Assembly: GCA_030604195.1 (NCBI GenBank)
Contig: JAUVWI010000040.1
Span: forward strand, 1-32,660
DNA length: 32,660 nt
Origin: Spirochaetales bacterium
GTDB taxonomy: Bacteria > Spirochaetota > Spirochaetia > SZUA-6 > DRHE01
Reading direction: 5' to 3'
The notes under the pieces are model-generated. The model made no database searches, was not told where the DNA came from, and worked only from the letters and a program-made list of their open reading frames with translations. Shown in pieces: positions 15,186 through 24,376 of the stretch. Position 1 is the stretch's first letter; the number at the start of each line of letters is the position of its first letter. The translations under genes and the position numbers were made by a program.

Positions 15186-16646
15186 ATGATTGATTTGACC
15201 ATTAATAAGCAGCAAATAGAGAGTACAGCCCGGCGCTGTAAGGAAAAAGGAATAGTCATACCCACCTTCGAGCAGATGAAGAATCCCGAACTTATCCCGG
15301 CCGGGATAAAGGAGGAGCTTAAAGGTATTGGCTTATGGGATGTTCACCCGCGCAACCTCTTCCGGGTGAGTTGGAAAAACGAACCAAAGGCTAAAGGGGG
15401 TGGTTTCGGCGGCGTGAATTACATGGTGTTGCCCCCGGAACTTACCGGAGTAAAGGCCAAAATAACGGCCCTGGTCGGTAAGTGGTTTCCCACAGGCGCC
15501 CATAAAGTCGGCGCCACCTTCGGCTGTATAGTGCCAAGGCTCATTACCGGTCAATTTGATCCGGCAAAGCAGAAAGCGGTCTGGCCCTCCACCGGTAATT
15601 ACTGCCGCGGCGGCGCTTATATCTCGACCCTGCTCGGCTGTGAGTCAATCGCCATTCTCCCTGAAGAGATGTCAAGGGAAAGATTCGACTGGCTGGCCAA
15701 TGTTGCCGGCGAAGTAATTGCCACTCCGGGATGTGAGAGCAACGTCAAAGAGATCTTCGATAAGTGCTGGGAATTGAAGGCAACCAGAGAGGACCTGGTA
15801 ATCCTCAATCAATTCGATGAATTCGGCAATCATCTCTGGCATTATGAAGTTACCGGAAATGCTTTACAGGAAGTTCTGAAGCAGGAGCTTGGAAAAGATA
15901 ACTTCTATGCAGGGGTGGTGCTCGCTTCCGGTTCTGCCGGAACTCTGGGCTGCGGCGATTATCTGAAGGAAAGATATCCTTCATCCAAAATCGTTGTCTC
16001 TGAAGCCCTGCAGTGCCCGACACTCCTTTTGAATGGTTACGGCGGCCATCGTATTGAGGGCATAGGCGACAAGCATGTTCCCTGGATACACAATATCAAA
16101 AATACCGATATGATTGTGGCTGTGGACGATGAGCATACCATAAGACTGCTCAGATTATTCAACGAAGAAAAAGGCAGGCAATACCTGAAAGAACAGGGAG
16201 TTGCACCGGAAATAACTGAAAATCTCGATCTCCTGGGCATATCTTCCATAGGCAATATGCTCGCCGCCATTAAGTTTGCCAAGTATTATGAGCTCACTGA
16301 AAATGATATGGTACTCACCGTGTTTACCGACTCTTTTGAGCTTTACGAATCACGAAAAAGGGAGCTTGTCGAAGAGAGAGGAGAGTATACAGAAAAAGAG
16401 GCGGTTAAGGATTTTGAGCTGTTGCAAAACAGCGGTCTGGGCAACATGCTGGAGCTTACCTATTATGAGCGTAAGAGGGTTCATAACCTCAAGTACTATA
16501 CCTGGATCGAACAGCAGGGCAAAGAACTGAACGAGCTTAACTCCCAGTGGTATGACTATGACAACTACTGGTCAAGTATCCATAACCAGGTGCCGGAAAT
16601 GGATCAATTGATCTTGGAGTTTAACAAAAAGGTGGAGGCTATTTAG
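15186..16646 (+). CDS. PLP-dependent fold-type II enzyme (tryptophan synthase beta/cysteine synthase superfamily)
   Basis: 486 residues, longer than cysteine synthases. PTGAHKVGATFG contains the Schiff-base lysine (K107). WPSTGNYCRGG is the substrate-binding loop (STGN-type), and GSAGTLGCGDYL is the glycine-rich phosphate cradle. The long C-terminal part (residues 330-486) is not seen in cysteine synthases. Enzymes of this fold do beta- or alpha/beta-elimination. In enterobacterial purine clusters the matching position is taken by a diaminopropionate ammonia-lyase (YgeX); this protein is clearly different and may play a comparable role or release ammonia from a purine-derived amino acid. An AGGAG site lies just upstream of the ATG. 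It is transcribed divergently from the XRE-cupin regulator and probably shares its control. Confidence 0.85.
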   Translation: MIDLTINKQQIESTARRCKEKGIVIPTFEQMKNPELIPAGIKEELKGIGLWDVHPRNLFRVSWKNEPKAKGGGFGGVNYMVLPPELTGVKAKITALVGKWFPTGAHKVGATFGCIVPRLITGQFDPAKQKAVWPSTGNYCRGGAYISTLLGCESIAILPEEMSRERFDWLANVAGEVIATPGCESNVKEIFDKCWELKATREDLVILNQFDEFGNHLWHYEVTGNALQEVLKQELGKDNFYAGVVLASGSAGTLGCGDYLKERYPSSKIVVSEALQCPTLLLNGYGGHRIEGIGDKHVPWIHNIKNTDMIVAVDDEHTIRLLRLFNEEKGRQYLKEQGVAPEITENLDLLGISSIGNMLAAIKFAKYYELTENDMVLTVFTDSFELYESRKRELVEERGEYTEKEAVKDFELLQNSGLGNMLELTYYERKRVHNLKYYTWIEQQGKELNELNSQWYDYDNYWSSIHNQVPEMDQLILEFNKKVEAI

Positions 16647-16667
16647 CCGGCATCTATTTAGCCGGCA
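16639..16667. repeat. 14-bp direct repeat over the stop codon of the PLP-enzyme gene
   Basis: CTATTTAGCCGGCA occurs at 16639-16652 and again at 16654-16667. The first copy contains the TAG stop. It looks like a short tandem duplication. Confidence 0.7.
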
Positions 16668-16722
16668 GCAGCGGCTGCCCGGGTAATGCTGATTAACCGG
16701 CTTCATGGCCGCGCTTTAGCTC

Positions 16723-16742
16723 AGCTGCCCGGCCGGGCAGCT
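16723..16742. terminator. 20-bp perfect palindrome between convergent genes
   Basis: AGCTGCCCGG and its reverse complement meet without a loop (16723-16742). It lies between the stops of the PLP-enzyme gene and the chemoreceptor gene, where a shared terminator is expected. A T-run is missing on both sides, so termination would be weak or factor-dependent. Confidence 0.45.
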
Positions 16743-16751
16743 CTCTAAACT

Positions 16752-18974
16752 CTAAAGCACCTCAAGCTCTTGTGCAGCACCTCTAAGCGCTATCTTTTCC
16801 TCAATAGTGGATAGATATCCGGTTATCGCCTGAGAGTAAGATTTCAGCTCCTGCAGCACAGCTTTGGCCTGAGCTTTCTCACCAGCCCTGGATAATGAAA
16901 CCAACCTTTCACTCTTTTCATGCATTTCCTTATGAACCTGCTCCAAAGAAGTAATCTCATCTATATCAGCAAACCGCTTAAGCCCTGATGAGTAGAGCCA
17001 TATTCCCAATGAACACTCTTCAGCTGAGACAATTTCTTCCTCAGACATGGAATGAGAATCATGCAGAAACTGTTCGACCCGTATTAACCATAGCTTGTGG
17101 CGGATCCTGGCATTTATAAAGACGGATTCATCAACCTGATCATCAGAAACAGATTCACCATTGATTTTAAATTTATCCATGGCTCTTTCCATCTCTTCTG
17201 CAGTATCACTGTTCTTAATTATCAGCTGGCTGATCTTATCAATCGCATTATAGATATCATTTGATTTGATAGTTATAGATTTGACGCCAATAAGGTTATT
17301 GGCGGATATTTCCTGTATTTCAGTAATGAAGTTCCTGATCTCTTCGGAACCCTGCTGCATCTGAGCAGAGTCGCTTTTTATCTCTTCGGTACTTTTCAGC
17401 AAAGCATTTGTTGCATTCATTATCTCACGACTGCCGTTTGCCAGCTCATCGGTACTTAAGGATATTTCGGAAAACGCATCGGCAACCTCTTTAACCTCCG
17501 CAGTAATCTCAGCAAAGGCCTTCCCGCTCTCTTTACCGGCGGTTAATGCCTCTTTGATCTTCTCAACAACACTCTTCAGGGTTTGGGAGATACTCAATGC
17601 ATTTTCCGACGTAGATTCGGCAAGCTTTCCAATTTCATCGGCAACAACCGCAAAACCCTTGCCGGCATCTCCCGCCTGGGCTGCTTCAATCGCTGCATTC
17701 ATGGAGAGCAAATCAGTTTGCGACGCCACATTATTGATAACCGTAATCAGATTGAGCATATCATCTATGCTCCTGGATATCTGGTTTATAATGCCGGTAG
17801 TTGTATTAACCTTTTCACCACCCTTCATAGTTAGCGAAACCAGTTTATCAGCGGCCTTTCTCTTTTCCTCAGTTATTTTTGCCACACTCTTAATGGAAGC
17901 ACTCATTTCCTCTACTGAAGCAGAGGTTTGCTCAACAGAGCTCGCCTGATTATTGATCTGATCAGCAAGATTCTTATTATTATCCAGAATTTGCTCCAGA
18001 GCCGATTTGGAAGCCACAATATTATGGGTTAAATGCTCTGTGTCATCGCTTATTGAGCTGATTCCATTGTTTATCTCGGTTATAACCGAAATGGCTTGCT
18101 CAACATTTTTAGAGAGGTCCCCGCTCAGTTCCTGATTATGCACTGATAAACTATTCACACTTTTTACCGTATCCTGCAGGTTGTTTATGGCTTTATTGAA
18201 GTTAAGAGCCAGCCTTCCTATTTCATCATCAACCTTGACAACCACCCTTTTCGCTAAATTGCCTGCCGCCATATCATTGGTCACCTGCAGCAGGCCCTTT
18301 AACTTACCGGCAATTGACGTTCCGATCACTATGGTGAGGGTTGCGATGATCAACAGAACCCCACCAAAGACAACCAGTATTATTCTCCGGATTCGGACCA
18401 GGGTATTTTTCACCAGCTGGTTTGCCTCGCGGTCAACTTTCGCCAGGTAGCTCTCAAACCATTTGAAGGCAGTAATAGCGGGCTGATCATCAATTAATAC
18501 ATTTTTTTCCATATCACCCAGCGGTTTTCCATCGGCAAGCAGTGGTTTCATCTCTTTAAGAATTCTTGAGTATTTTTCAATAGCCCGGTAGATAATCGTT
18601 AAATTTCGGGTCTCCTCATCGGAAATTGCCGGAAAGTTTATGTATTCCGTAGTTCTGCTGATAAAACCTTTGAAATGGGTTTCAGCTTCTATTATATATT
18701 CCATATCCTTATACAGGATAGCTCTCTGAAAAAAATGAATGAAGCCGCCATAGCCAAGCTCATCTTTCATCCCGGAAATCAAACGCACTTTGCGGGATGC
18801 GGTATTAACTTCCTGCACAGCCGCGAAAATGTCCTGAAAGCCTTTGAAAAGCAGATAACCTGTGCCCAGAAAAGAAAAACAGATTATAACGGCCAGGAGG
18901 AGCAGTTTCATTCTGATAGGCAGCCCCCATTTAAGCTTTAAAGTATTGCCCTGGGATATATTCTCTGTTGCCAT
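16752..18974 (-). CDS. Methyl-accepting chemotaxis protein with C-terminal CZB zinc-binding domain
   Basis: 740 residues from ATG 18974 (GGAG 5 bases upstream; the longer 19025 start has no site). Order of domains: TM1 at about 22-44; an extracellular helical sensor at about 45-195 that starts with [17 protein letters not shown], a motif also met in other sensor proteins; TM2 at about 197-219; HAMP at 220-270; the coiled-coil signalling domain with the hairpin tip [20 protein letters not shown] and [15 protein letters not shown]; and a C-terminal CZB domain at about 620-735. CZB zinc ligands are visible as His in RHKLW, Cys in EECSLGIW and the two His in VHKEMH. CZB domains sense zinc or hypochlorous acid in known receptors. 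No other chemotaxis gene is nearby. Confidence 0.93.
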   Translation of the reverse strand: MATENISQGNTLKLKWGLPIRMKLLLLAVIICFSFLGTGYLLFKGFQDIFAAVQEVNTASRKVRLISGMKDELGYGGFIHFFQRAILYKDMEYIIEAETHFKGFISRTTEYINFPAISDEETRNLTIIYRAIEKYSRILKEMKPLLADGKPLGDMEKNVLIDDQPAITAFKWFESYLAKVDREANQLVKNTLVRIRRIILVVFGGVLLIIATLTIVIGTSIAGKLKGLLQVTNDMAAGNLAKRVVVKVDDEIGRLALNFNKAINNLQDTVKSVNSLSVHNQELSGDLSKNVEQAISVITEINNGISSISDDTEHLTHNIVASKSALEQILDNNKNLADQINNQASSVEQTSASVEEMSASIKSVAKITEEKRKAADKLVSLTMKGGEKVNTTTGIINQISRSIDDMLNLITVINNVASQTDLLSMNAAIEAAQAGDAGKGFAVVADEIGKLAESTSENALSISQTLKSVVEKIKEALTAGKESGKAFAEITAEVKEVADAFSEISLSTDELANGSREIMNATNALLKSTEEIKSDSAQMQQGSEEIRNFITEIQEISANNLIGVKSITIKSNDIYNAIDKISQLIIKNSDTAEEMERAMDKFKINGESVSDDQVDESVFINARIRHKLWLIRVEQFLHDSHSMSEEEIVSAEECSLGIWLYSSGLKRFADIDEITSLEQVHKEMHEKSERLVSLSRAGEKAQAKAVLQELKSYSQAITGYLSTIEEKIALRGAAQELEVL

Positions 18975-19057
18975 ATTAACTCCATATCTACCTAAAAATC
19001 TACCTAAAATACTTATCGGCAGCAATTCCGTAAAAGGTCTCCCTATGCAATACCACT

Positions 19058-19088
19058 CAAAAATCTTGTTTTTTTAACAAGATTTTTG
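19058..19088. other. AT-rich 13-bp stem-loop upstream of the chemoreceptor
   Basis: AAAAATCTTGTT (19059-19070), five T, and AACAAGATTTTT (19076-19087), closed by a C:G pair at the base. With A-tract and T-tract arms it looks like a bidirectional terminator, but it lies between two divergent genes, so neither gene ends here. It could be a transcript leader structure or a remnant. A second small inverted repeat, GCAGTC-GTA-GACTGC, follows at 19112-19126. Confidence 0.5.
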
Positions 19089-19160
19089 CAAAACTACAAT
19101 CGGAGTCCATTGCAGTCGTAGACTGCGATGGGAAATCTGCCGAAATACTATCTAAATTCC

Positions 19161-19188
19161 TTGACAAAATACAATAATCTTTTAGAAT
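19161..19188 (+). promoter_or_regulatory. Promoter of the ABC transporter operon
   Basis: TTGACA (19161-19166) and TAGAAT (19183-19188) are 16 bases apart. The first gene starts at 19274, giving a leader near 80 bases. Confidence 0.6.
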
Positions 19189-19273
19189 AGAATTATCAAT
19201 TATTCATTAATATTAGAATAACAAAAAGTAAAAGTATTTGATTGGGCAATATTTTTTTAAAAGGAGGAACTAT

Positions 19274-20737
19274 ATGAGAAGGAAAGGGTTAAGAAAACAA
19301 GTTGGCCCCATCTCGCTGGTCGTATTGCTGGTAATGGCTTTACTACTGGCTGGTGGCTGTAAGAAAGAAGCACCGATAGCACAAACACCCTCGCAGGAGC
19401 CGGGAGCCATATCCGGACTGCCTGCTGGCCTTACCGCGGACGAAGTGGTTATATTAAGCCATCTACCCGACCAGCAGATAGGGGTAGAATATCCCATAGG
19501 GGACACGATTAACGTTGGTTTCCTCATGGCGCTGTCGGGACCAGATGCCGGGTGGGGACTCCCCGGACTTACCGGAAATAATATCTGGATAGATGCAGTG
19601 AATAAGACCGGTGGTCTCCTGGTCGGTGGGAAAAGATACCCGTTGAAGTTATACCCATTCGACGATGAGGCTATCGCCTCGAAGGCGCTCCAGGGTGCCA
19701 GAGAATTGGTGCTGGAACATGATGTTAAATTCATCAATGCCATTGGCGGCGATGCCGCTAAAGCTACTGCCCCCTTCCTTACCGAGCACAAGGTCATCTA
19801 CGCTTCCCTGGTGCCAACAGACTGCGATCCTTCCCGGCCATACGTCGTGGCTGGCGGCGATATAACCCCCCAGTGTAACATGTTCAACCCGCTAATGGCC
19901 AAGTTGGTTTTGCCCACCGAAGAAGAGCTGGGCAGACCGTTGACATTTGCGTTAACCACTCAGGACTGCATTATGTCCCGCCAGGTTGGTGCATGGGAAA
20001 TCGGTGCCGCCAAAGCCCTCGGGTTCAAGATAGTCTACGAGGAGTTCTTCGGCGTTGAGACAACCGACTTTGCTCCGATAGTCACCGCCCTAATAGCGAG
20101 CAATCCTGATGTTGTCAGCCTTTGTGAGGCCTGGCCAGAATACCAGACCATGATGTGGGAGCAGTTGTACCTGCAAGGATATAAAGGGGTGGTTGTTCAG
20201 AACTACGCCGACTGGGAAACCAACCTGACGAAGATCCCGGCAGAGTATGCTGCCGCTCGAGTCGGCATAGACAGCTTCCCCTTGATGGATGACCCCTGGT
20301 GGGGTGAAACTTCATGGCAGGCTTCTTTCACTCGCGTGTGGAATAAAAGATATGGTCCTGGGGCTTCCGAGGATGTTAAACGCACCATGACCGGCATAGA
20401 CTGGGACCACATGATATGGCTCATACCATGGTGCATCGGCGCCCAGATTGCCGGTAATGAGACGCCTGGAGAGTGGCCTTCTAACGATGCCGTACTGGCT
20501 GCCCTGAGGGCTCAGTCGTCGTTCCCCACAATCCTCGGCCCGGGGCATATGAGCGGCAAGGACATGTTTGGTATAGATAACATGATTGAAGAGCCTGTGC
20601 CCATGTGCATGTTTGACCTTGGAGCTAAAGACAAACGTATTGTTGCTCACATTAATTTCGAGCCCTGGTATAAGAGCATCAAGAACATCGTAATTAAAGC
20701 AGTAGAAGAGCGCGGGCAAATGTATTACCAGCGCTAA
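19274..20737 (+). CDS. Branched-chain-type ABC transporter substrate-binding lipoprotein
   Basis: 487 residues from ATG 19274 (AAGGAGG 6 bases upstream). It starts with a lipoprotein signal ending in LLAGGC. The mature part is a type I periplasmic-binding fold of the LivK/amide-binding group: INVGFLMALSGPDAGWGLPG, then NIWIDAVNKTGG and KLYPFDDEAIASKALQGAREL. It is longer than typical LivK (about 370-420 residues). It carries the ligand to the LivHM-type permeases encoded next. The ATPase genes sit on the opposite strand beyond a terminator, next to methyl-transfer genes, so the ligand may be a methylated amine or amino acid rather than leucine; this is inference. Confidence 0.9.
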   Translation: MRRKGLRKQVGPISLVVLLVMALLLAGGCKKEAPIAQTPSQEPGAISGLPAGLTADEVVILSHLPDQQIGVEYPIGDTINVGFLMALSGPDAGWGLPGLTGNNIWIDAVNKTGGLLVGGKRYPLKLYPFDDEAIASKALQGARELVLEHDVKFINAIGGDAAKATAPFLTEHKVIYASLVPTDCDPSRPYVVAGGDITPQCNMFNPLMAKLVLPTEEELGRPLTFALTTQDCIMSRQVGAWEIGAAKALGFKIVYEEFFGVETTDFAPIVTALIASNPDVVSLCEAWPEYQTMMWEQLYLQGYKGVVVQNYADWETNLTKIPAEYAAARVGIDSFPLMDDPWWGETSWQASFTRVWNKRYGPGASEDVKRTMTGIDWDHMIWLIPWCIGAQIAGNETPGEWPSNDAVLAALRAQSSFPTILGPGHMSGKDMFGIDNMIEEPVPMCMFDLGAKDKRIVAHINFEPWYKSIKNIVIKAVEERGQMYYQR

Positions 20738-20744
20738 TACCCGG

Positions 20745-20780
20745 TCCACGGGGGTGGTGTTGAAACACCGCCACCGTGGA
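20745..20780 (+). promoter_or_regulatory. Strong intercistronic stem-loop after the binding-protein gene
   Basis: Two 17-base arms (20745-20761 and 20764-20780) pair with one mismatch and one G-U pair around a tiny loop. No T-run follows. Hairpins like this after binding-protein genes commonly protect the upstream mRNA and raise binding-protein yield over the permeases. Confidence 0.6.
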
Positions 20781-20831
20781 AAATTAAAGCTCAGATCTGT
20801 TAGTAAACTCTATTAAATGGTGAGGTAAGGA

Positions 20832-21701
20832 ATGAATAGCCAACTTTTGATGCAAACCATAGCTAATGCAACAGCGGTTAGCGCTATGTATGCTCTGATA
20901 GCTGTGGGGCTGACTTTAGCCTTTGGCGTAATGCAGATGGCAAACCTGGCTCATGGTCACTTCTTCATGATAGGCGCATATACCGTATATGCCCTCTATG
21001 CCCTGGGTGGCTGGCCATTCTGGTGGGCAGTGGCAGCAGCCGTGGTTGTAGGCGCAGTGCTCGGCCTGGCCGTTGAGCGAGGCATTTTCAGGCAGTTGCG
21101 GGGAGATGTGATCGCCGGTTTTATAGCAACCGCCGGGTTAATGTTTGTTTTCGAGGTTTTTGTTGGTGAGGTGTGGGGGTGGGGGCATATGAGGCTCGTG
21201 CCCAGTCCCTATATGCGTGCCATTCAGTTTATGGGTGCATCTGTGTCCTTCCAAAGGATTATTGTAATACCCTTTGCCATTGCTTGCATAGGTGGTCTTA
21301 TGATCTTTATGCGCTGGTTCAGGTTGGGGCGAGCGCTTCGTGCTGTGGCTCAGGACCCGGAAACTGCCTCGCTACAGGGAATAAATATCAATAGAATGAC
21401 GGCTCTGGCTATGGCCATTGCCGGCGCTTTAGCCGGTATAGCCGGGGGGATAATGTCAACTATATATGCGGTAACCCCTGCGCTGGGAGGCCACATTATC
21501 CTGCCTGCCCTCATTGTGGTGGTTGTGGGAGGAATGGGAAGCGTTGAGGGTGTCATTCTCTCAGCCATTATCTTTGGCTTTGTAATGACCTTCGTTACCA
21601 CTCTAGTCGACGGTGTCACAGCCTTAATGGTTTCTGTTGCCGTTATGGCTCTAGTATTAGTAATAAAACCACAGGGGTTAATGGGCAATGTCACTAACTA
21701 A
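20832..21701 (+). CDS. livH: Branched-chain-type ABC transporter permease (LivH family)
   Basis: 289 residues with about eight membrane helices. It starts with the family signature ALIAVGLTLAFGVMQMANLAHGHFFMIGAY. The cytoplasmic EAA-like coupling loop is RLGRALRAVAQDPETASLQGININR, followed by AIAGALAGIAGGIM. It forms the translocation pore with LivM. A GAGGTAAGGA site precedes the ATG. Its 3' end overlaps livM by 14 bases, implying coupled translation. Confidence 0.93.
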   Translation: MNSQLLMQTIANATAVSAMYALIAVGLTLAFGVMQMANLAHGHFFMIGAYTVYALYALGGWPFWWAVAAAVVVGAVLGLAVERGIFRQLRGDVIAGFIATAGLMFVFEVFVGEVWGWGHMRLVPSPYMRAIQFMGASVSFQRIIVIPFAIACIGGLMIFMRWFRLGRALRAVAQDPETASLQGININRMTALAMAIAGALAGIAGGIMSTIYAVTPALGGHIILPALIVVVVGGMGSVEGVILSAIIFGFVMTFVTTLVDGVTALMVSVAVMALVLVIKPQGLMGNVTN

Positions 21702-22683
21702 AGAAAATAAAATCAAAATGGGGACGCTGGCGTCCCTAATTATAGTTCTATGTATTCTACCGTTTTTTGCCAGGCCGTATATGGTTGAGGTTGTCATGAT
21801 TTACTTTATCTACATCATCCTTGCCCAAAGTTACCGCCTGATAGTTACCATACATGACTGGAACCTGTACCATATTGTGATGTACGGCGTTGGCGCTTAC
21901 ACGAGCGGCATGTTAGCCAAGAATCTTGGTGTCCCGGTTTTCCTGGCCATCCCCATGGGAGGCGCCATGGCAAGCCTGGTTGGGGTTGCGGTTACCATGC
22001 TTCTGTTGAGAACCAAGGGGTGGGGGTTTTATATTGCCACCTATGGTGTGGCGGAATTTATCAGGTTGTCCTGGCTAAGGTTTCGCAACCCCTTTGGTGG
22101 CTCCACGGGGATAATAGACATCCCCTACCCTAAAGTAATAGCAGGAATAGATTTTAGTGCGCGTATTCCCTACTATTTCTTCAGCCTTGTGGTAATGCTC
22201 GCCATAATGTTTATGCTGTATCGCATAGATAAGTCGCGAATAGGGGATGCCTTTAAGGCTATCTCTATGGACCCGCTACTGGCGGAATCTACAGGCATAA
22301 GCATTCCCGGACACAGACTCCTGGCCTGTGCTATCGGCAGCTTCTGTGCCGGTATTGCCGGCGGCCTGCTCGTTCACCGCTTGGGCGCAGTGGACCCGAG
22401 GATGTTCGGCATGGTCACCACGCTATACCTCATCATCTGGGTGGTGGTTGGTGGTACCAATACCTTCTGGGGTCCAGTAATCGGGGTAACTGTAATGCAA
22501 ACCCTTTTCGAACTCTCACGCCCGCTAATACAGATAAGGCCAATGTTCTTTGGCCTTGCCATGATATTTGTCCTGCTCTTTATGCCGGGCGGTATTGAGA
22601 GTTTGATATCGAAGGTTGTTGTTCAATGGCAATGGCTGCGTGCTGTGGTTATAGCAAAAGCAAAACGAGGCTGTTCCCTATAG
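21688..22683 (+). CDS. livM: Branched-chain-type ABC transporter permease (LivM family)
   Basis: 331 residues, a multi-spanning membrane protein. Signatures are the N-terminal IYFIYIILAQSYRLIV helix, the HIVMYGVGAYTSGML segment (the GAY motif), the coupling loop SRIGDAFKAISMDPLLAESTGI, and the late helix pair (FCAGIAGGLL; LIIWVVVGGTNTFWGPVIG). It is the last plus-strand gene of the unit and ends about 55 bases before the bidirectional terminator. Confidence 0.93.
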   Translation: MSLTKENKIKMGTLASLIIVLCILPFFARPYMVEVVMIYFIYIILAQSYRLIVTIHDWNLYHIVMYGVGAYTSGMLAKNLGVPVFLAIPMGGAMASLVGVAVTMLLLRTKGWGFYIATYGVAEFIRLSWLRFRNPFGGSTGIIDIPYPKVIAGIDFSARIPYYFFSLVVMLAIMFMLYRIDKSRIGDAFKAISMDPLLAESTGISIPGHRLLACAIGSFCAGIAGGLLVHRLGAVDPRMFGMVTTLYLIIWVVVGGTNTFWGPVIGVTVMQTLFELSRPLIQIRPMFFGLAMIFVLLFMPGGIESLISKVVVQWQWLRAVVIAKAKRGCSL

Positions 22684-22737
22684 CCTGATTGTAGAGAACC
22701 TGAATCCTGCCTGTCGCCGGTAATTGTGGCAATCAAA

Positions 22738-22776
22738 AAAAAGACCCGGTTAGCCATAGACTAACCGGGTCTTTTT
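22738..22776. terminator. Bidirectional intrinsic terminator between livM and livF
   Basis: A 16-bp stem, AAAAAGACCCGGTTAG (22738-22753) with CTAACCGGGTCTTTTT (22761-22776), and a 7-base loop. A-tract and T-tract flanks let it work in both directions and end the two convergent operons. Confidence 0.9.
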
Positions 22777-22807
22777 ATCTTTTTTTGATCTCTTTGCGGA
22801 CAGCCTT

Positions 22808-23527
22808 TCAGCCGCCCAGATAGGCTTTTTTCACGTTACCGTTATTGCGTAGCTCTTCAGCCGGGCCAAATAGAGTGATATCTCCTGTCTCCATAACATA
22901 GGCATGCTGGGCAAGCGTCAGGGCCAGTCTGGCGTTTTGCTCAACCAGGATTACTGTCTTTCCCTCGGCATGGATGGCACTGATAATTTTCCCGATTTCC
23001 AGACACATTATTGGTGATAGTCCCAGCGAAGGTTCATCCATAAGAATTAGTTTTGGCGCAGACATTAGAGCGCGTCCCATAGCCAGCATCTGCTGCTCAC
23101 CACCGCTCAGGGTGCCGGCGGCCTGCATCTTTTTTTCTTTAAGGCATGGGAAATGCCTGAAAACCATTTCCTCCATGTCTTTCTGAATCTTCTCCTTATC
23201 TTTACGCAGAAAAGCACCTATTAAAAGGTTTTCCAGAACTGTCATTTGAGGAAAGACCCGTCTTCCCTCTGGAACCATGGCAATACCCAGGGCAGTTATC
23301 TTATACGGAGGAAGCTTGTCTATTCTCTGCCCCTTGAACTGGATTTCTCCAGTAGTTGGGTGTTTCAATCCGCTGATGGCGCGTAGTGTTGTAGTTTTGC
23401 CCGCGCCGTTGGACCCAATAAGAGCAACGATTTCACCTTCTTCAACAGCTATTGAAATGTTTCTAACAGCGGGTACCTTGTAGTAGTGAACCGTAATATC
23501 TTTAATATCAAGTAGCAACTTTTTCAC
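22808..23527 (-). CDS. livF: Branched-chain-type ABC transporter ATPase (LivF)
   Basis: 239 residues. Walker A GSNGAGKT starts at residue 38; the signature is LSGGEQQMLAMGRAL; Walker B is KLILMDEPSLGLSP; the H-loop lies just after VILVEQNA. It powers uptake together with LivG. Its start overlaps the 3' end of livG by 20 bases. It is the last gene of the minus-strand unit that begins with the corrinoid protein. Confidence 0.94.
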   Translation of the reverse strand: MKKLLLDIKDITVHYYKVPAVRNISIAVEEGEIVALIGSNGAGKTTTLRAISGLKHPTTGEIQFKGQRIDKLPPYKITALGIAMVPEGRRVFPQMTVLENLLIGAFLRKDKEKIQKDMEEMVFRHFPCLKEKKMQAAGTLSGGEQQMLAMGRALMSAPKLILMDEPSLGLSPIMCLEIGKIISAIHAEGKTVILVEQNARLALTLAQHAYVMETGDITLFGPAEELRNNGNVKKAYLGG

Positions 23528-24299
23528 CCCCTAGAGATGTGATATCTTCAGTCCCCAGATATGCGTTAATTACAGTTTCATCATTCTGTATTTCATCGGG
23601 GGTTCCTTCGACGAGCAGTTCTCCGAAATCAAGTACGCTGATATAATGACACAGTTTCATAACAGATTTCATATCATGCTCCACAATCAGAACGGTAATG
23701 CCCTGCTGATGAACTTTTTTGATTAGCTCTATCATTTTCTCTTTTTCAGTGGGGGTCATACCGGTCAGTGGCTCATCCAGTAGCAGTACCCTTGGTTCAC
23801 AGGCCAGTGCAATGGCAATACCCAGCGCTCTCTGGTGCCCATGAGGCAGGTTTGTCGCAAGCTCATTCTTAAGGAGTCCCAGTCCCATGAACTCCACTAT
23901 TTCCAGAGCTTTCTGAATATTTTCCTCTTCCATCCTCTTAAACGTGCCGGCCAATACGCCAAAAATATTTTCCCTGGCATGAAGATGGCGGGCTACGGTG
24001 ACATTTTTCAGGACGGTAAAGTTATCATAGAGTGAAGTACGCTGGAAAGTACGGACCAGTCCCATTTCAGCTATCTTGCTGGAGGCAAGCCCATCGATAC
24101 GCTTGCCCATCATATAGAATATCTGTCCTGATGTTGGTCGGTACACCCCGCTGATAACATTGAAGAGGGTGGTCTTGCCCGCACCATTAGGGCCAATTAT
24201 CCCTCTAATTTCGCCCTCCTCAATGGTGAGATCAAGATTACTTAGCGCGGCAACGCCGCCGAAGTGCTTGCTCAATCCCTTGACTTCAAGTATTGACAT
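23508..24299 (-). CDS. livG: Branched-chain-type ABC transporter ATPase (LivG)
   Basis: 263 residues. Walker A GPNGAGKTT is at 36-44, Walker B is RVLLLDEPLTG, and TVLIVEHDM holds the H-loop. The signature is LPHGHQRALGIA, where LivG proteins usually read LPYGxQRxLEIA. The C-terminal IQNDETVINAYLG is typical of LivG. The gene lies 77 bases downstream of the MtmB-family gene in the same direction, tying the transporter to methyl-group metabolism. Confidence 0.93.
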   Translation of the reverse strand: MSILEVKGLSKHFGGVAALSNLDLTIEEGEIRGIIGPNGAGKTTLFNVISGVYRPTSGQIFYMMGKRIDGLASSKIAEMGLVRTFQRTSLYDNFTVLKNVTVARHLHARENIFGVLAGTFKRMEEENIQKALEIVEFMGLGLLKNELATNLPHGHQRALGIAIALACEPRVLLLDEPLTGMTPTEKEKMIELIKKVHQQGITVLIVEHDMKSVMKLCHYISVLDFGELLVEGTPDEIQNDETVINAYLGTEDITSLGGEKVAT

Positions 24300-24376
24300 A
24301 AGACCCTAATCTCCTTTTTTGTGAGGTTTCCTCTTACATTTGCCGAACTCAACCAGTCATTAGCCTAAAGCTTGCT

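Noticed and set aside
19270-19797. Minus-strand open frame of 175 codons
   Set aside because: Opposite the binding-protein gene with its clear lipoprotein signal and ribosome binding site.
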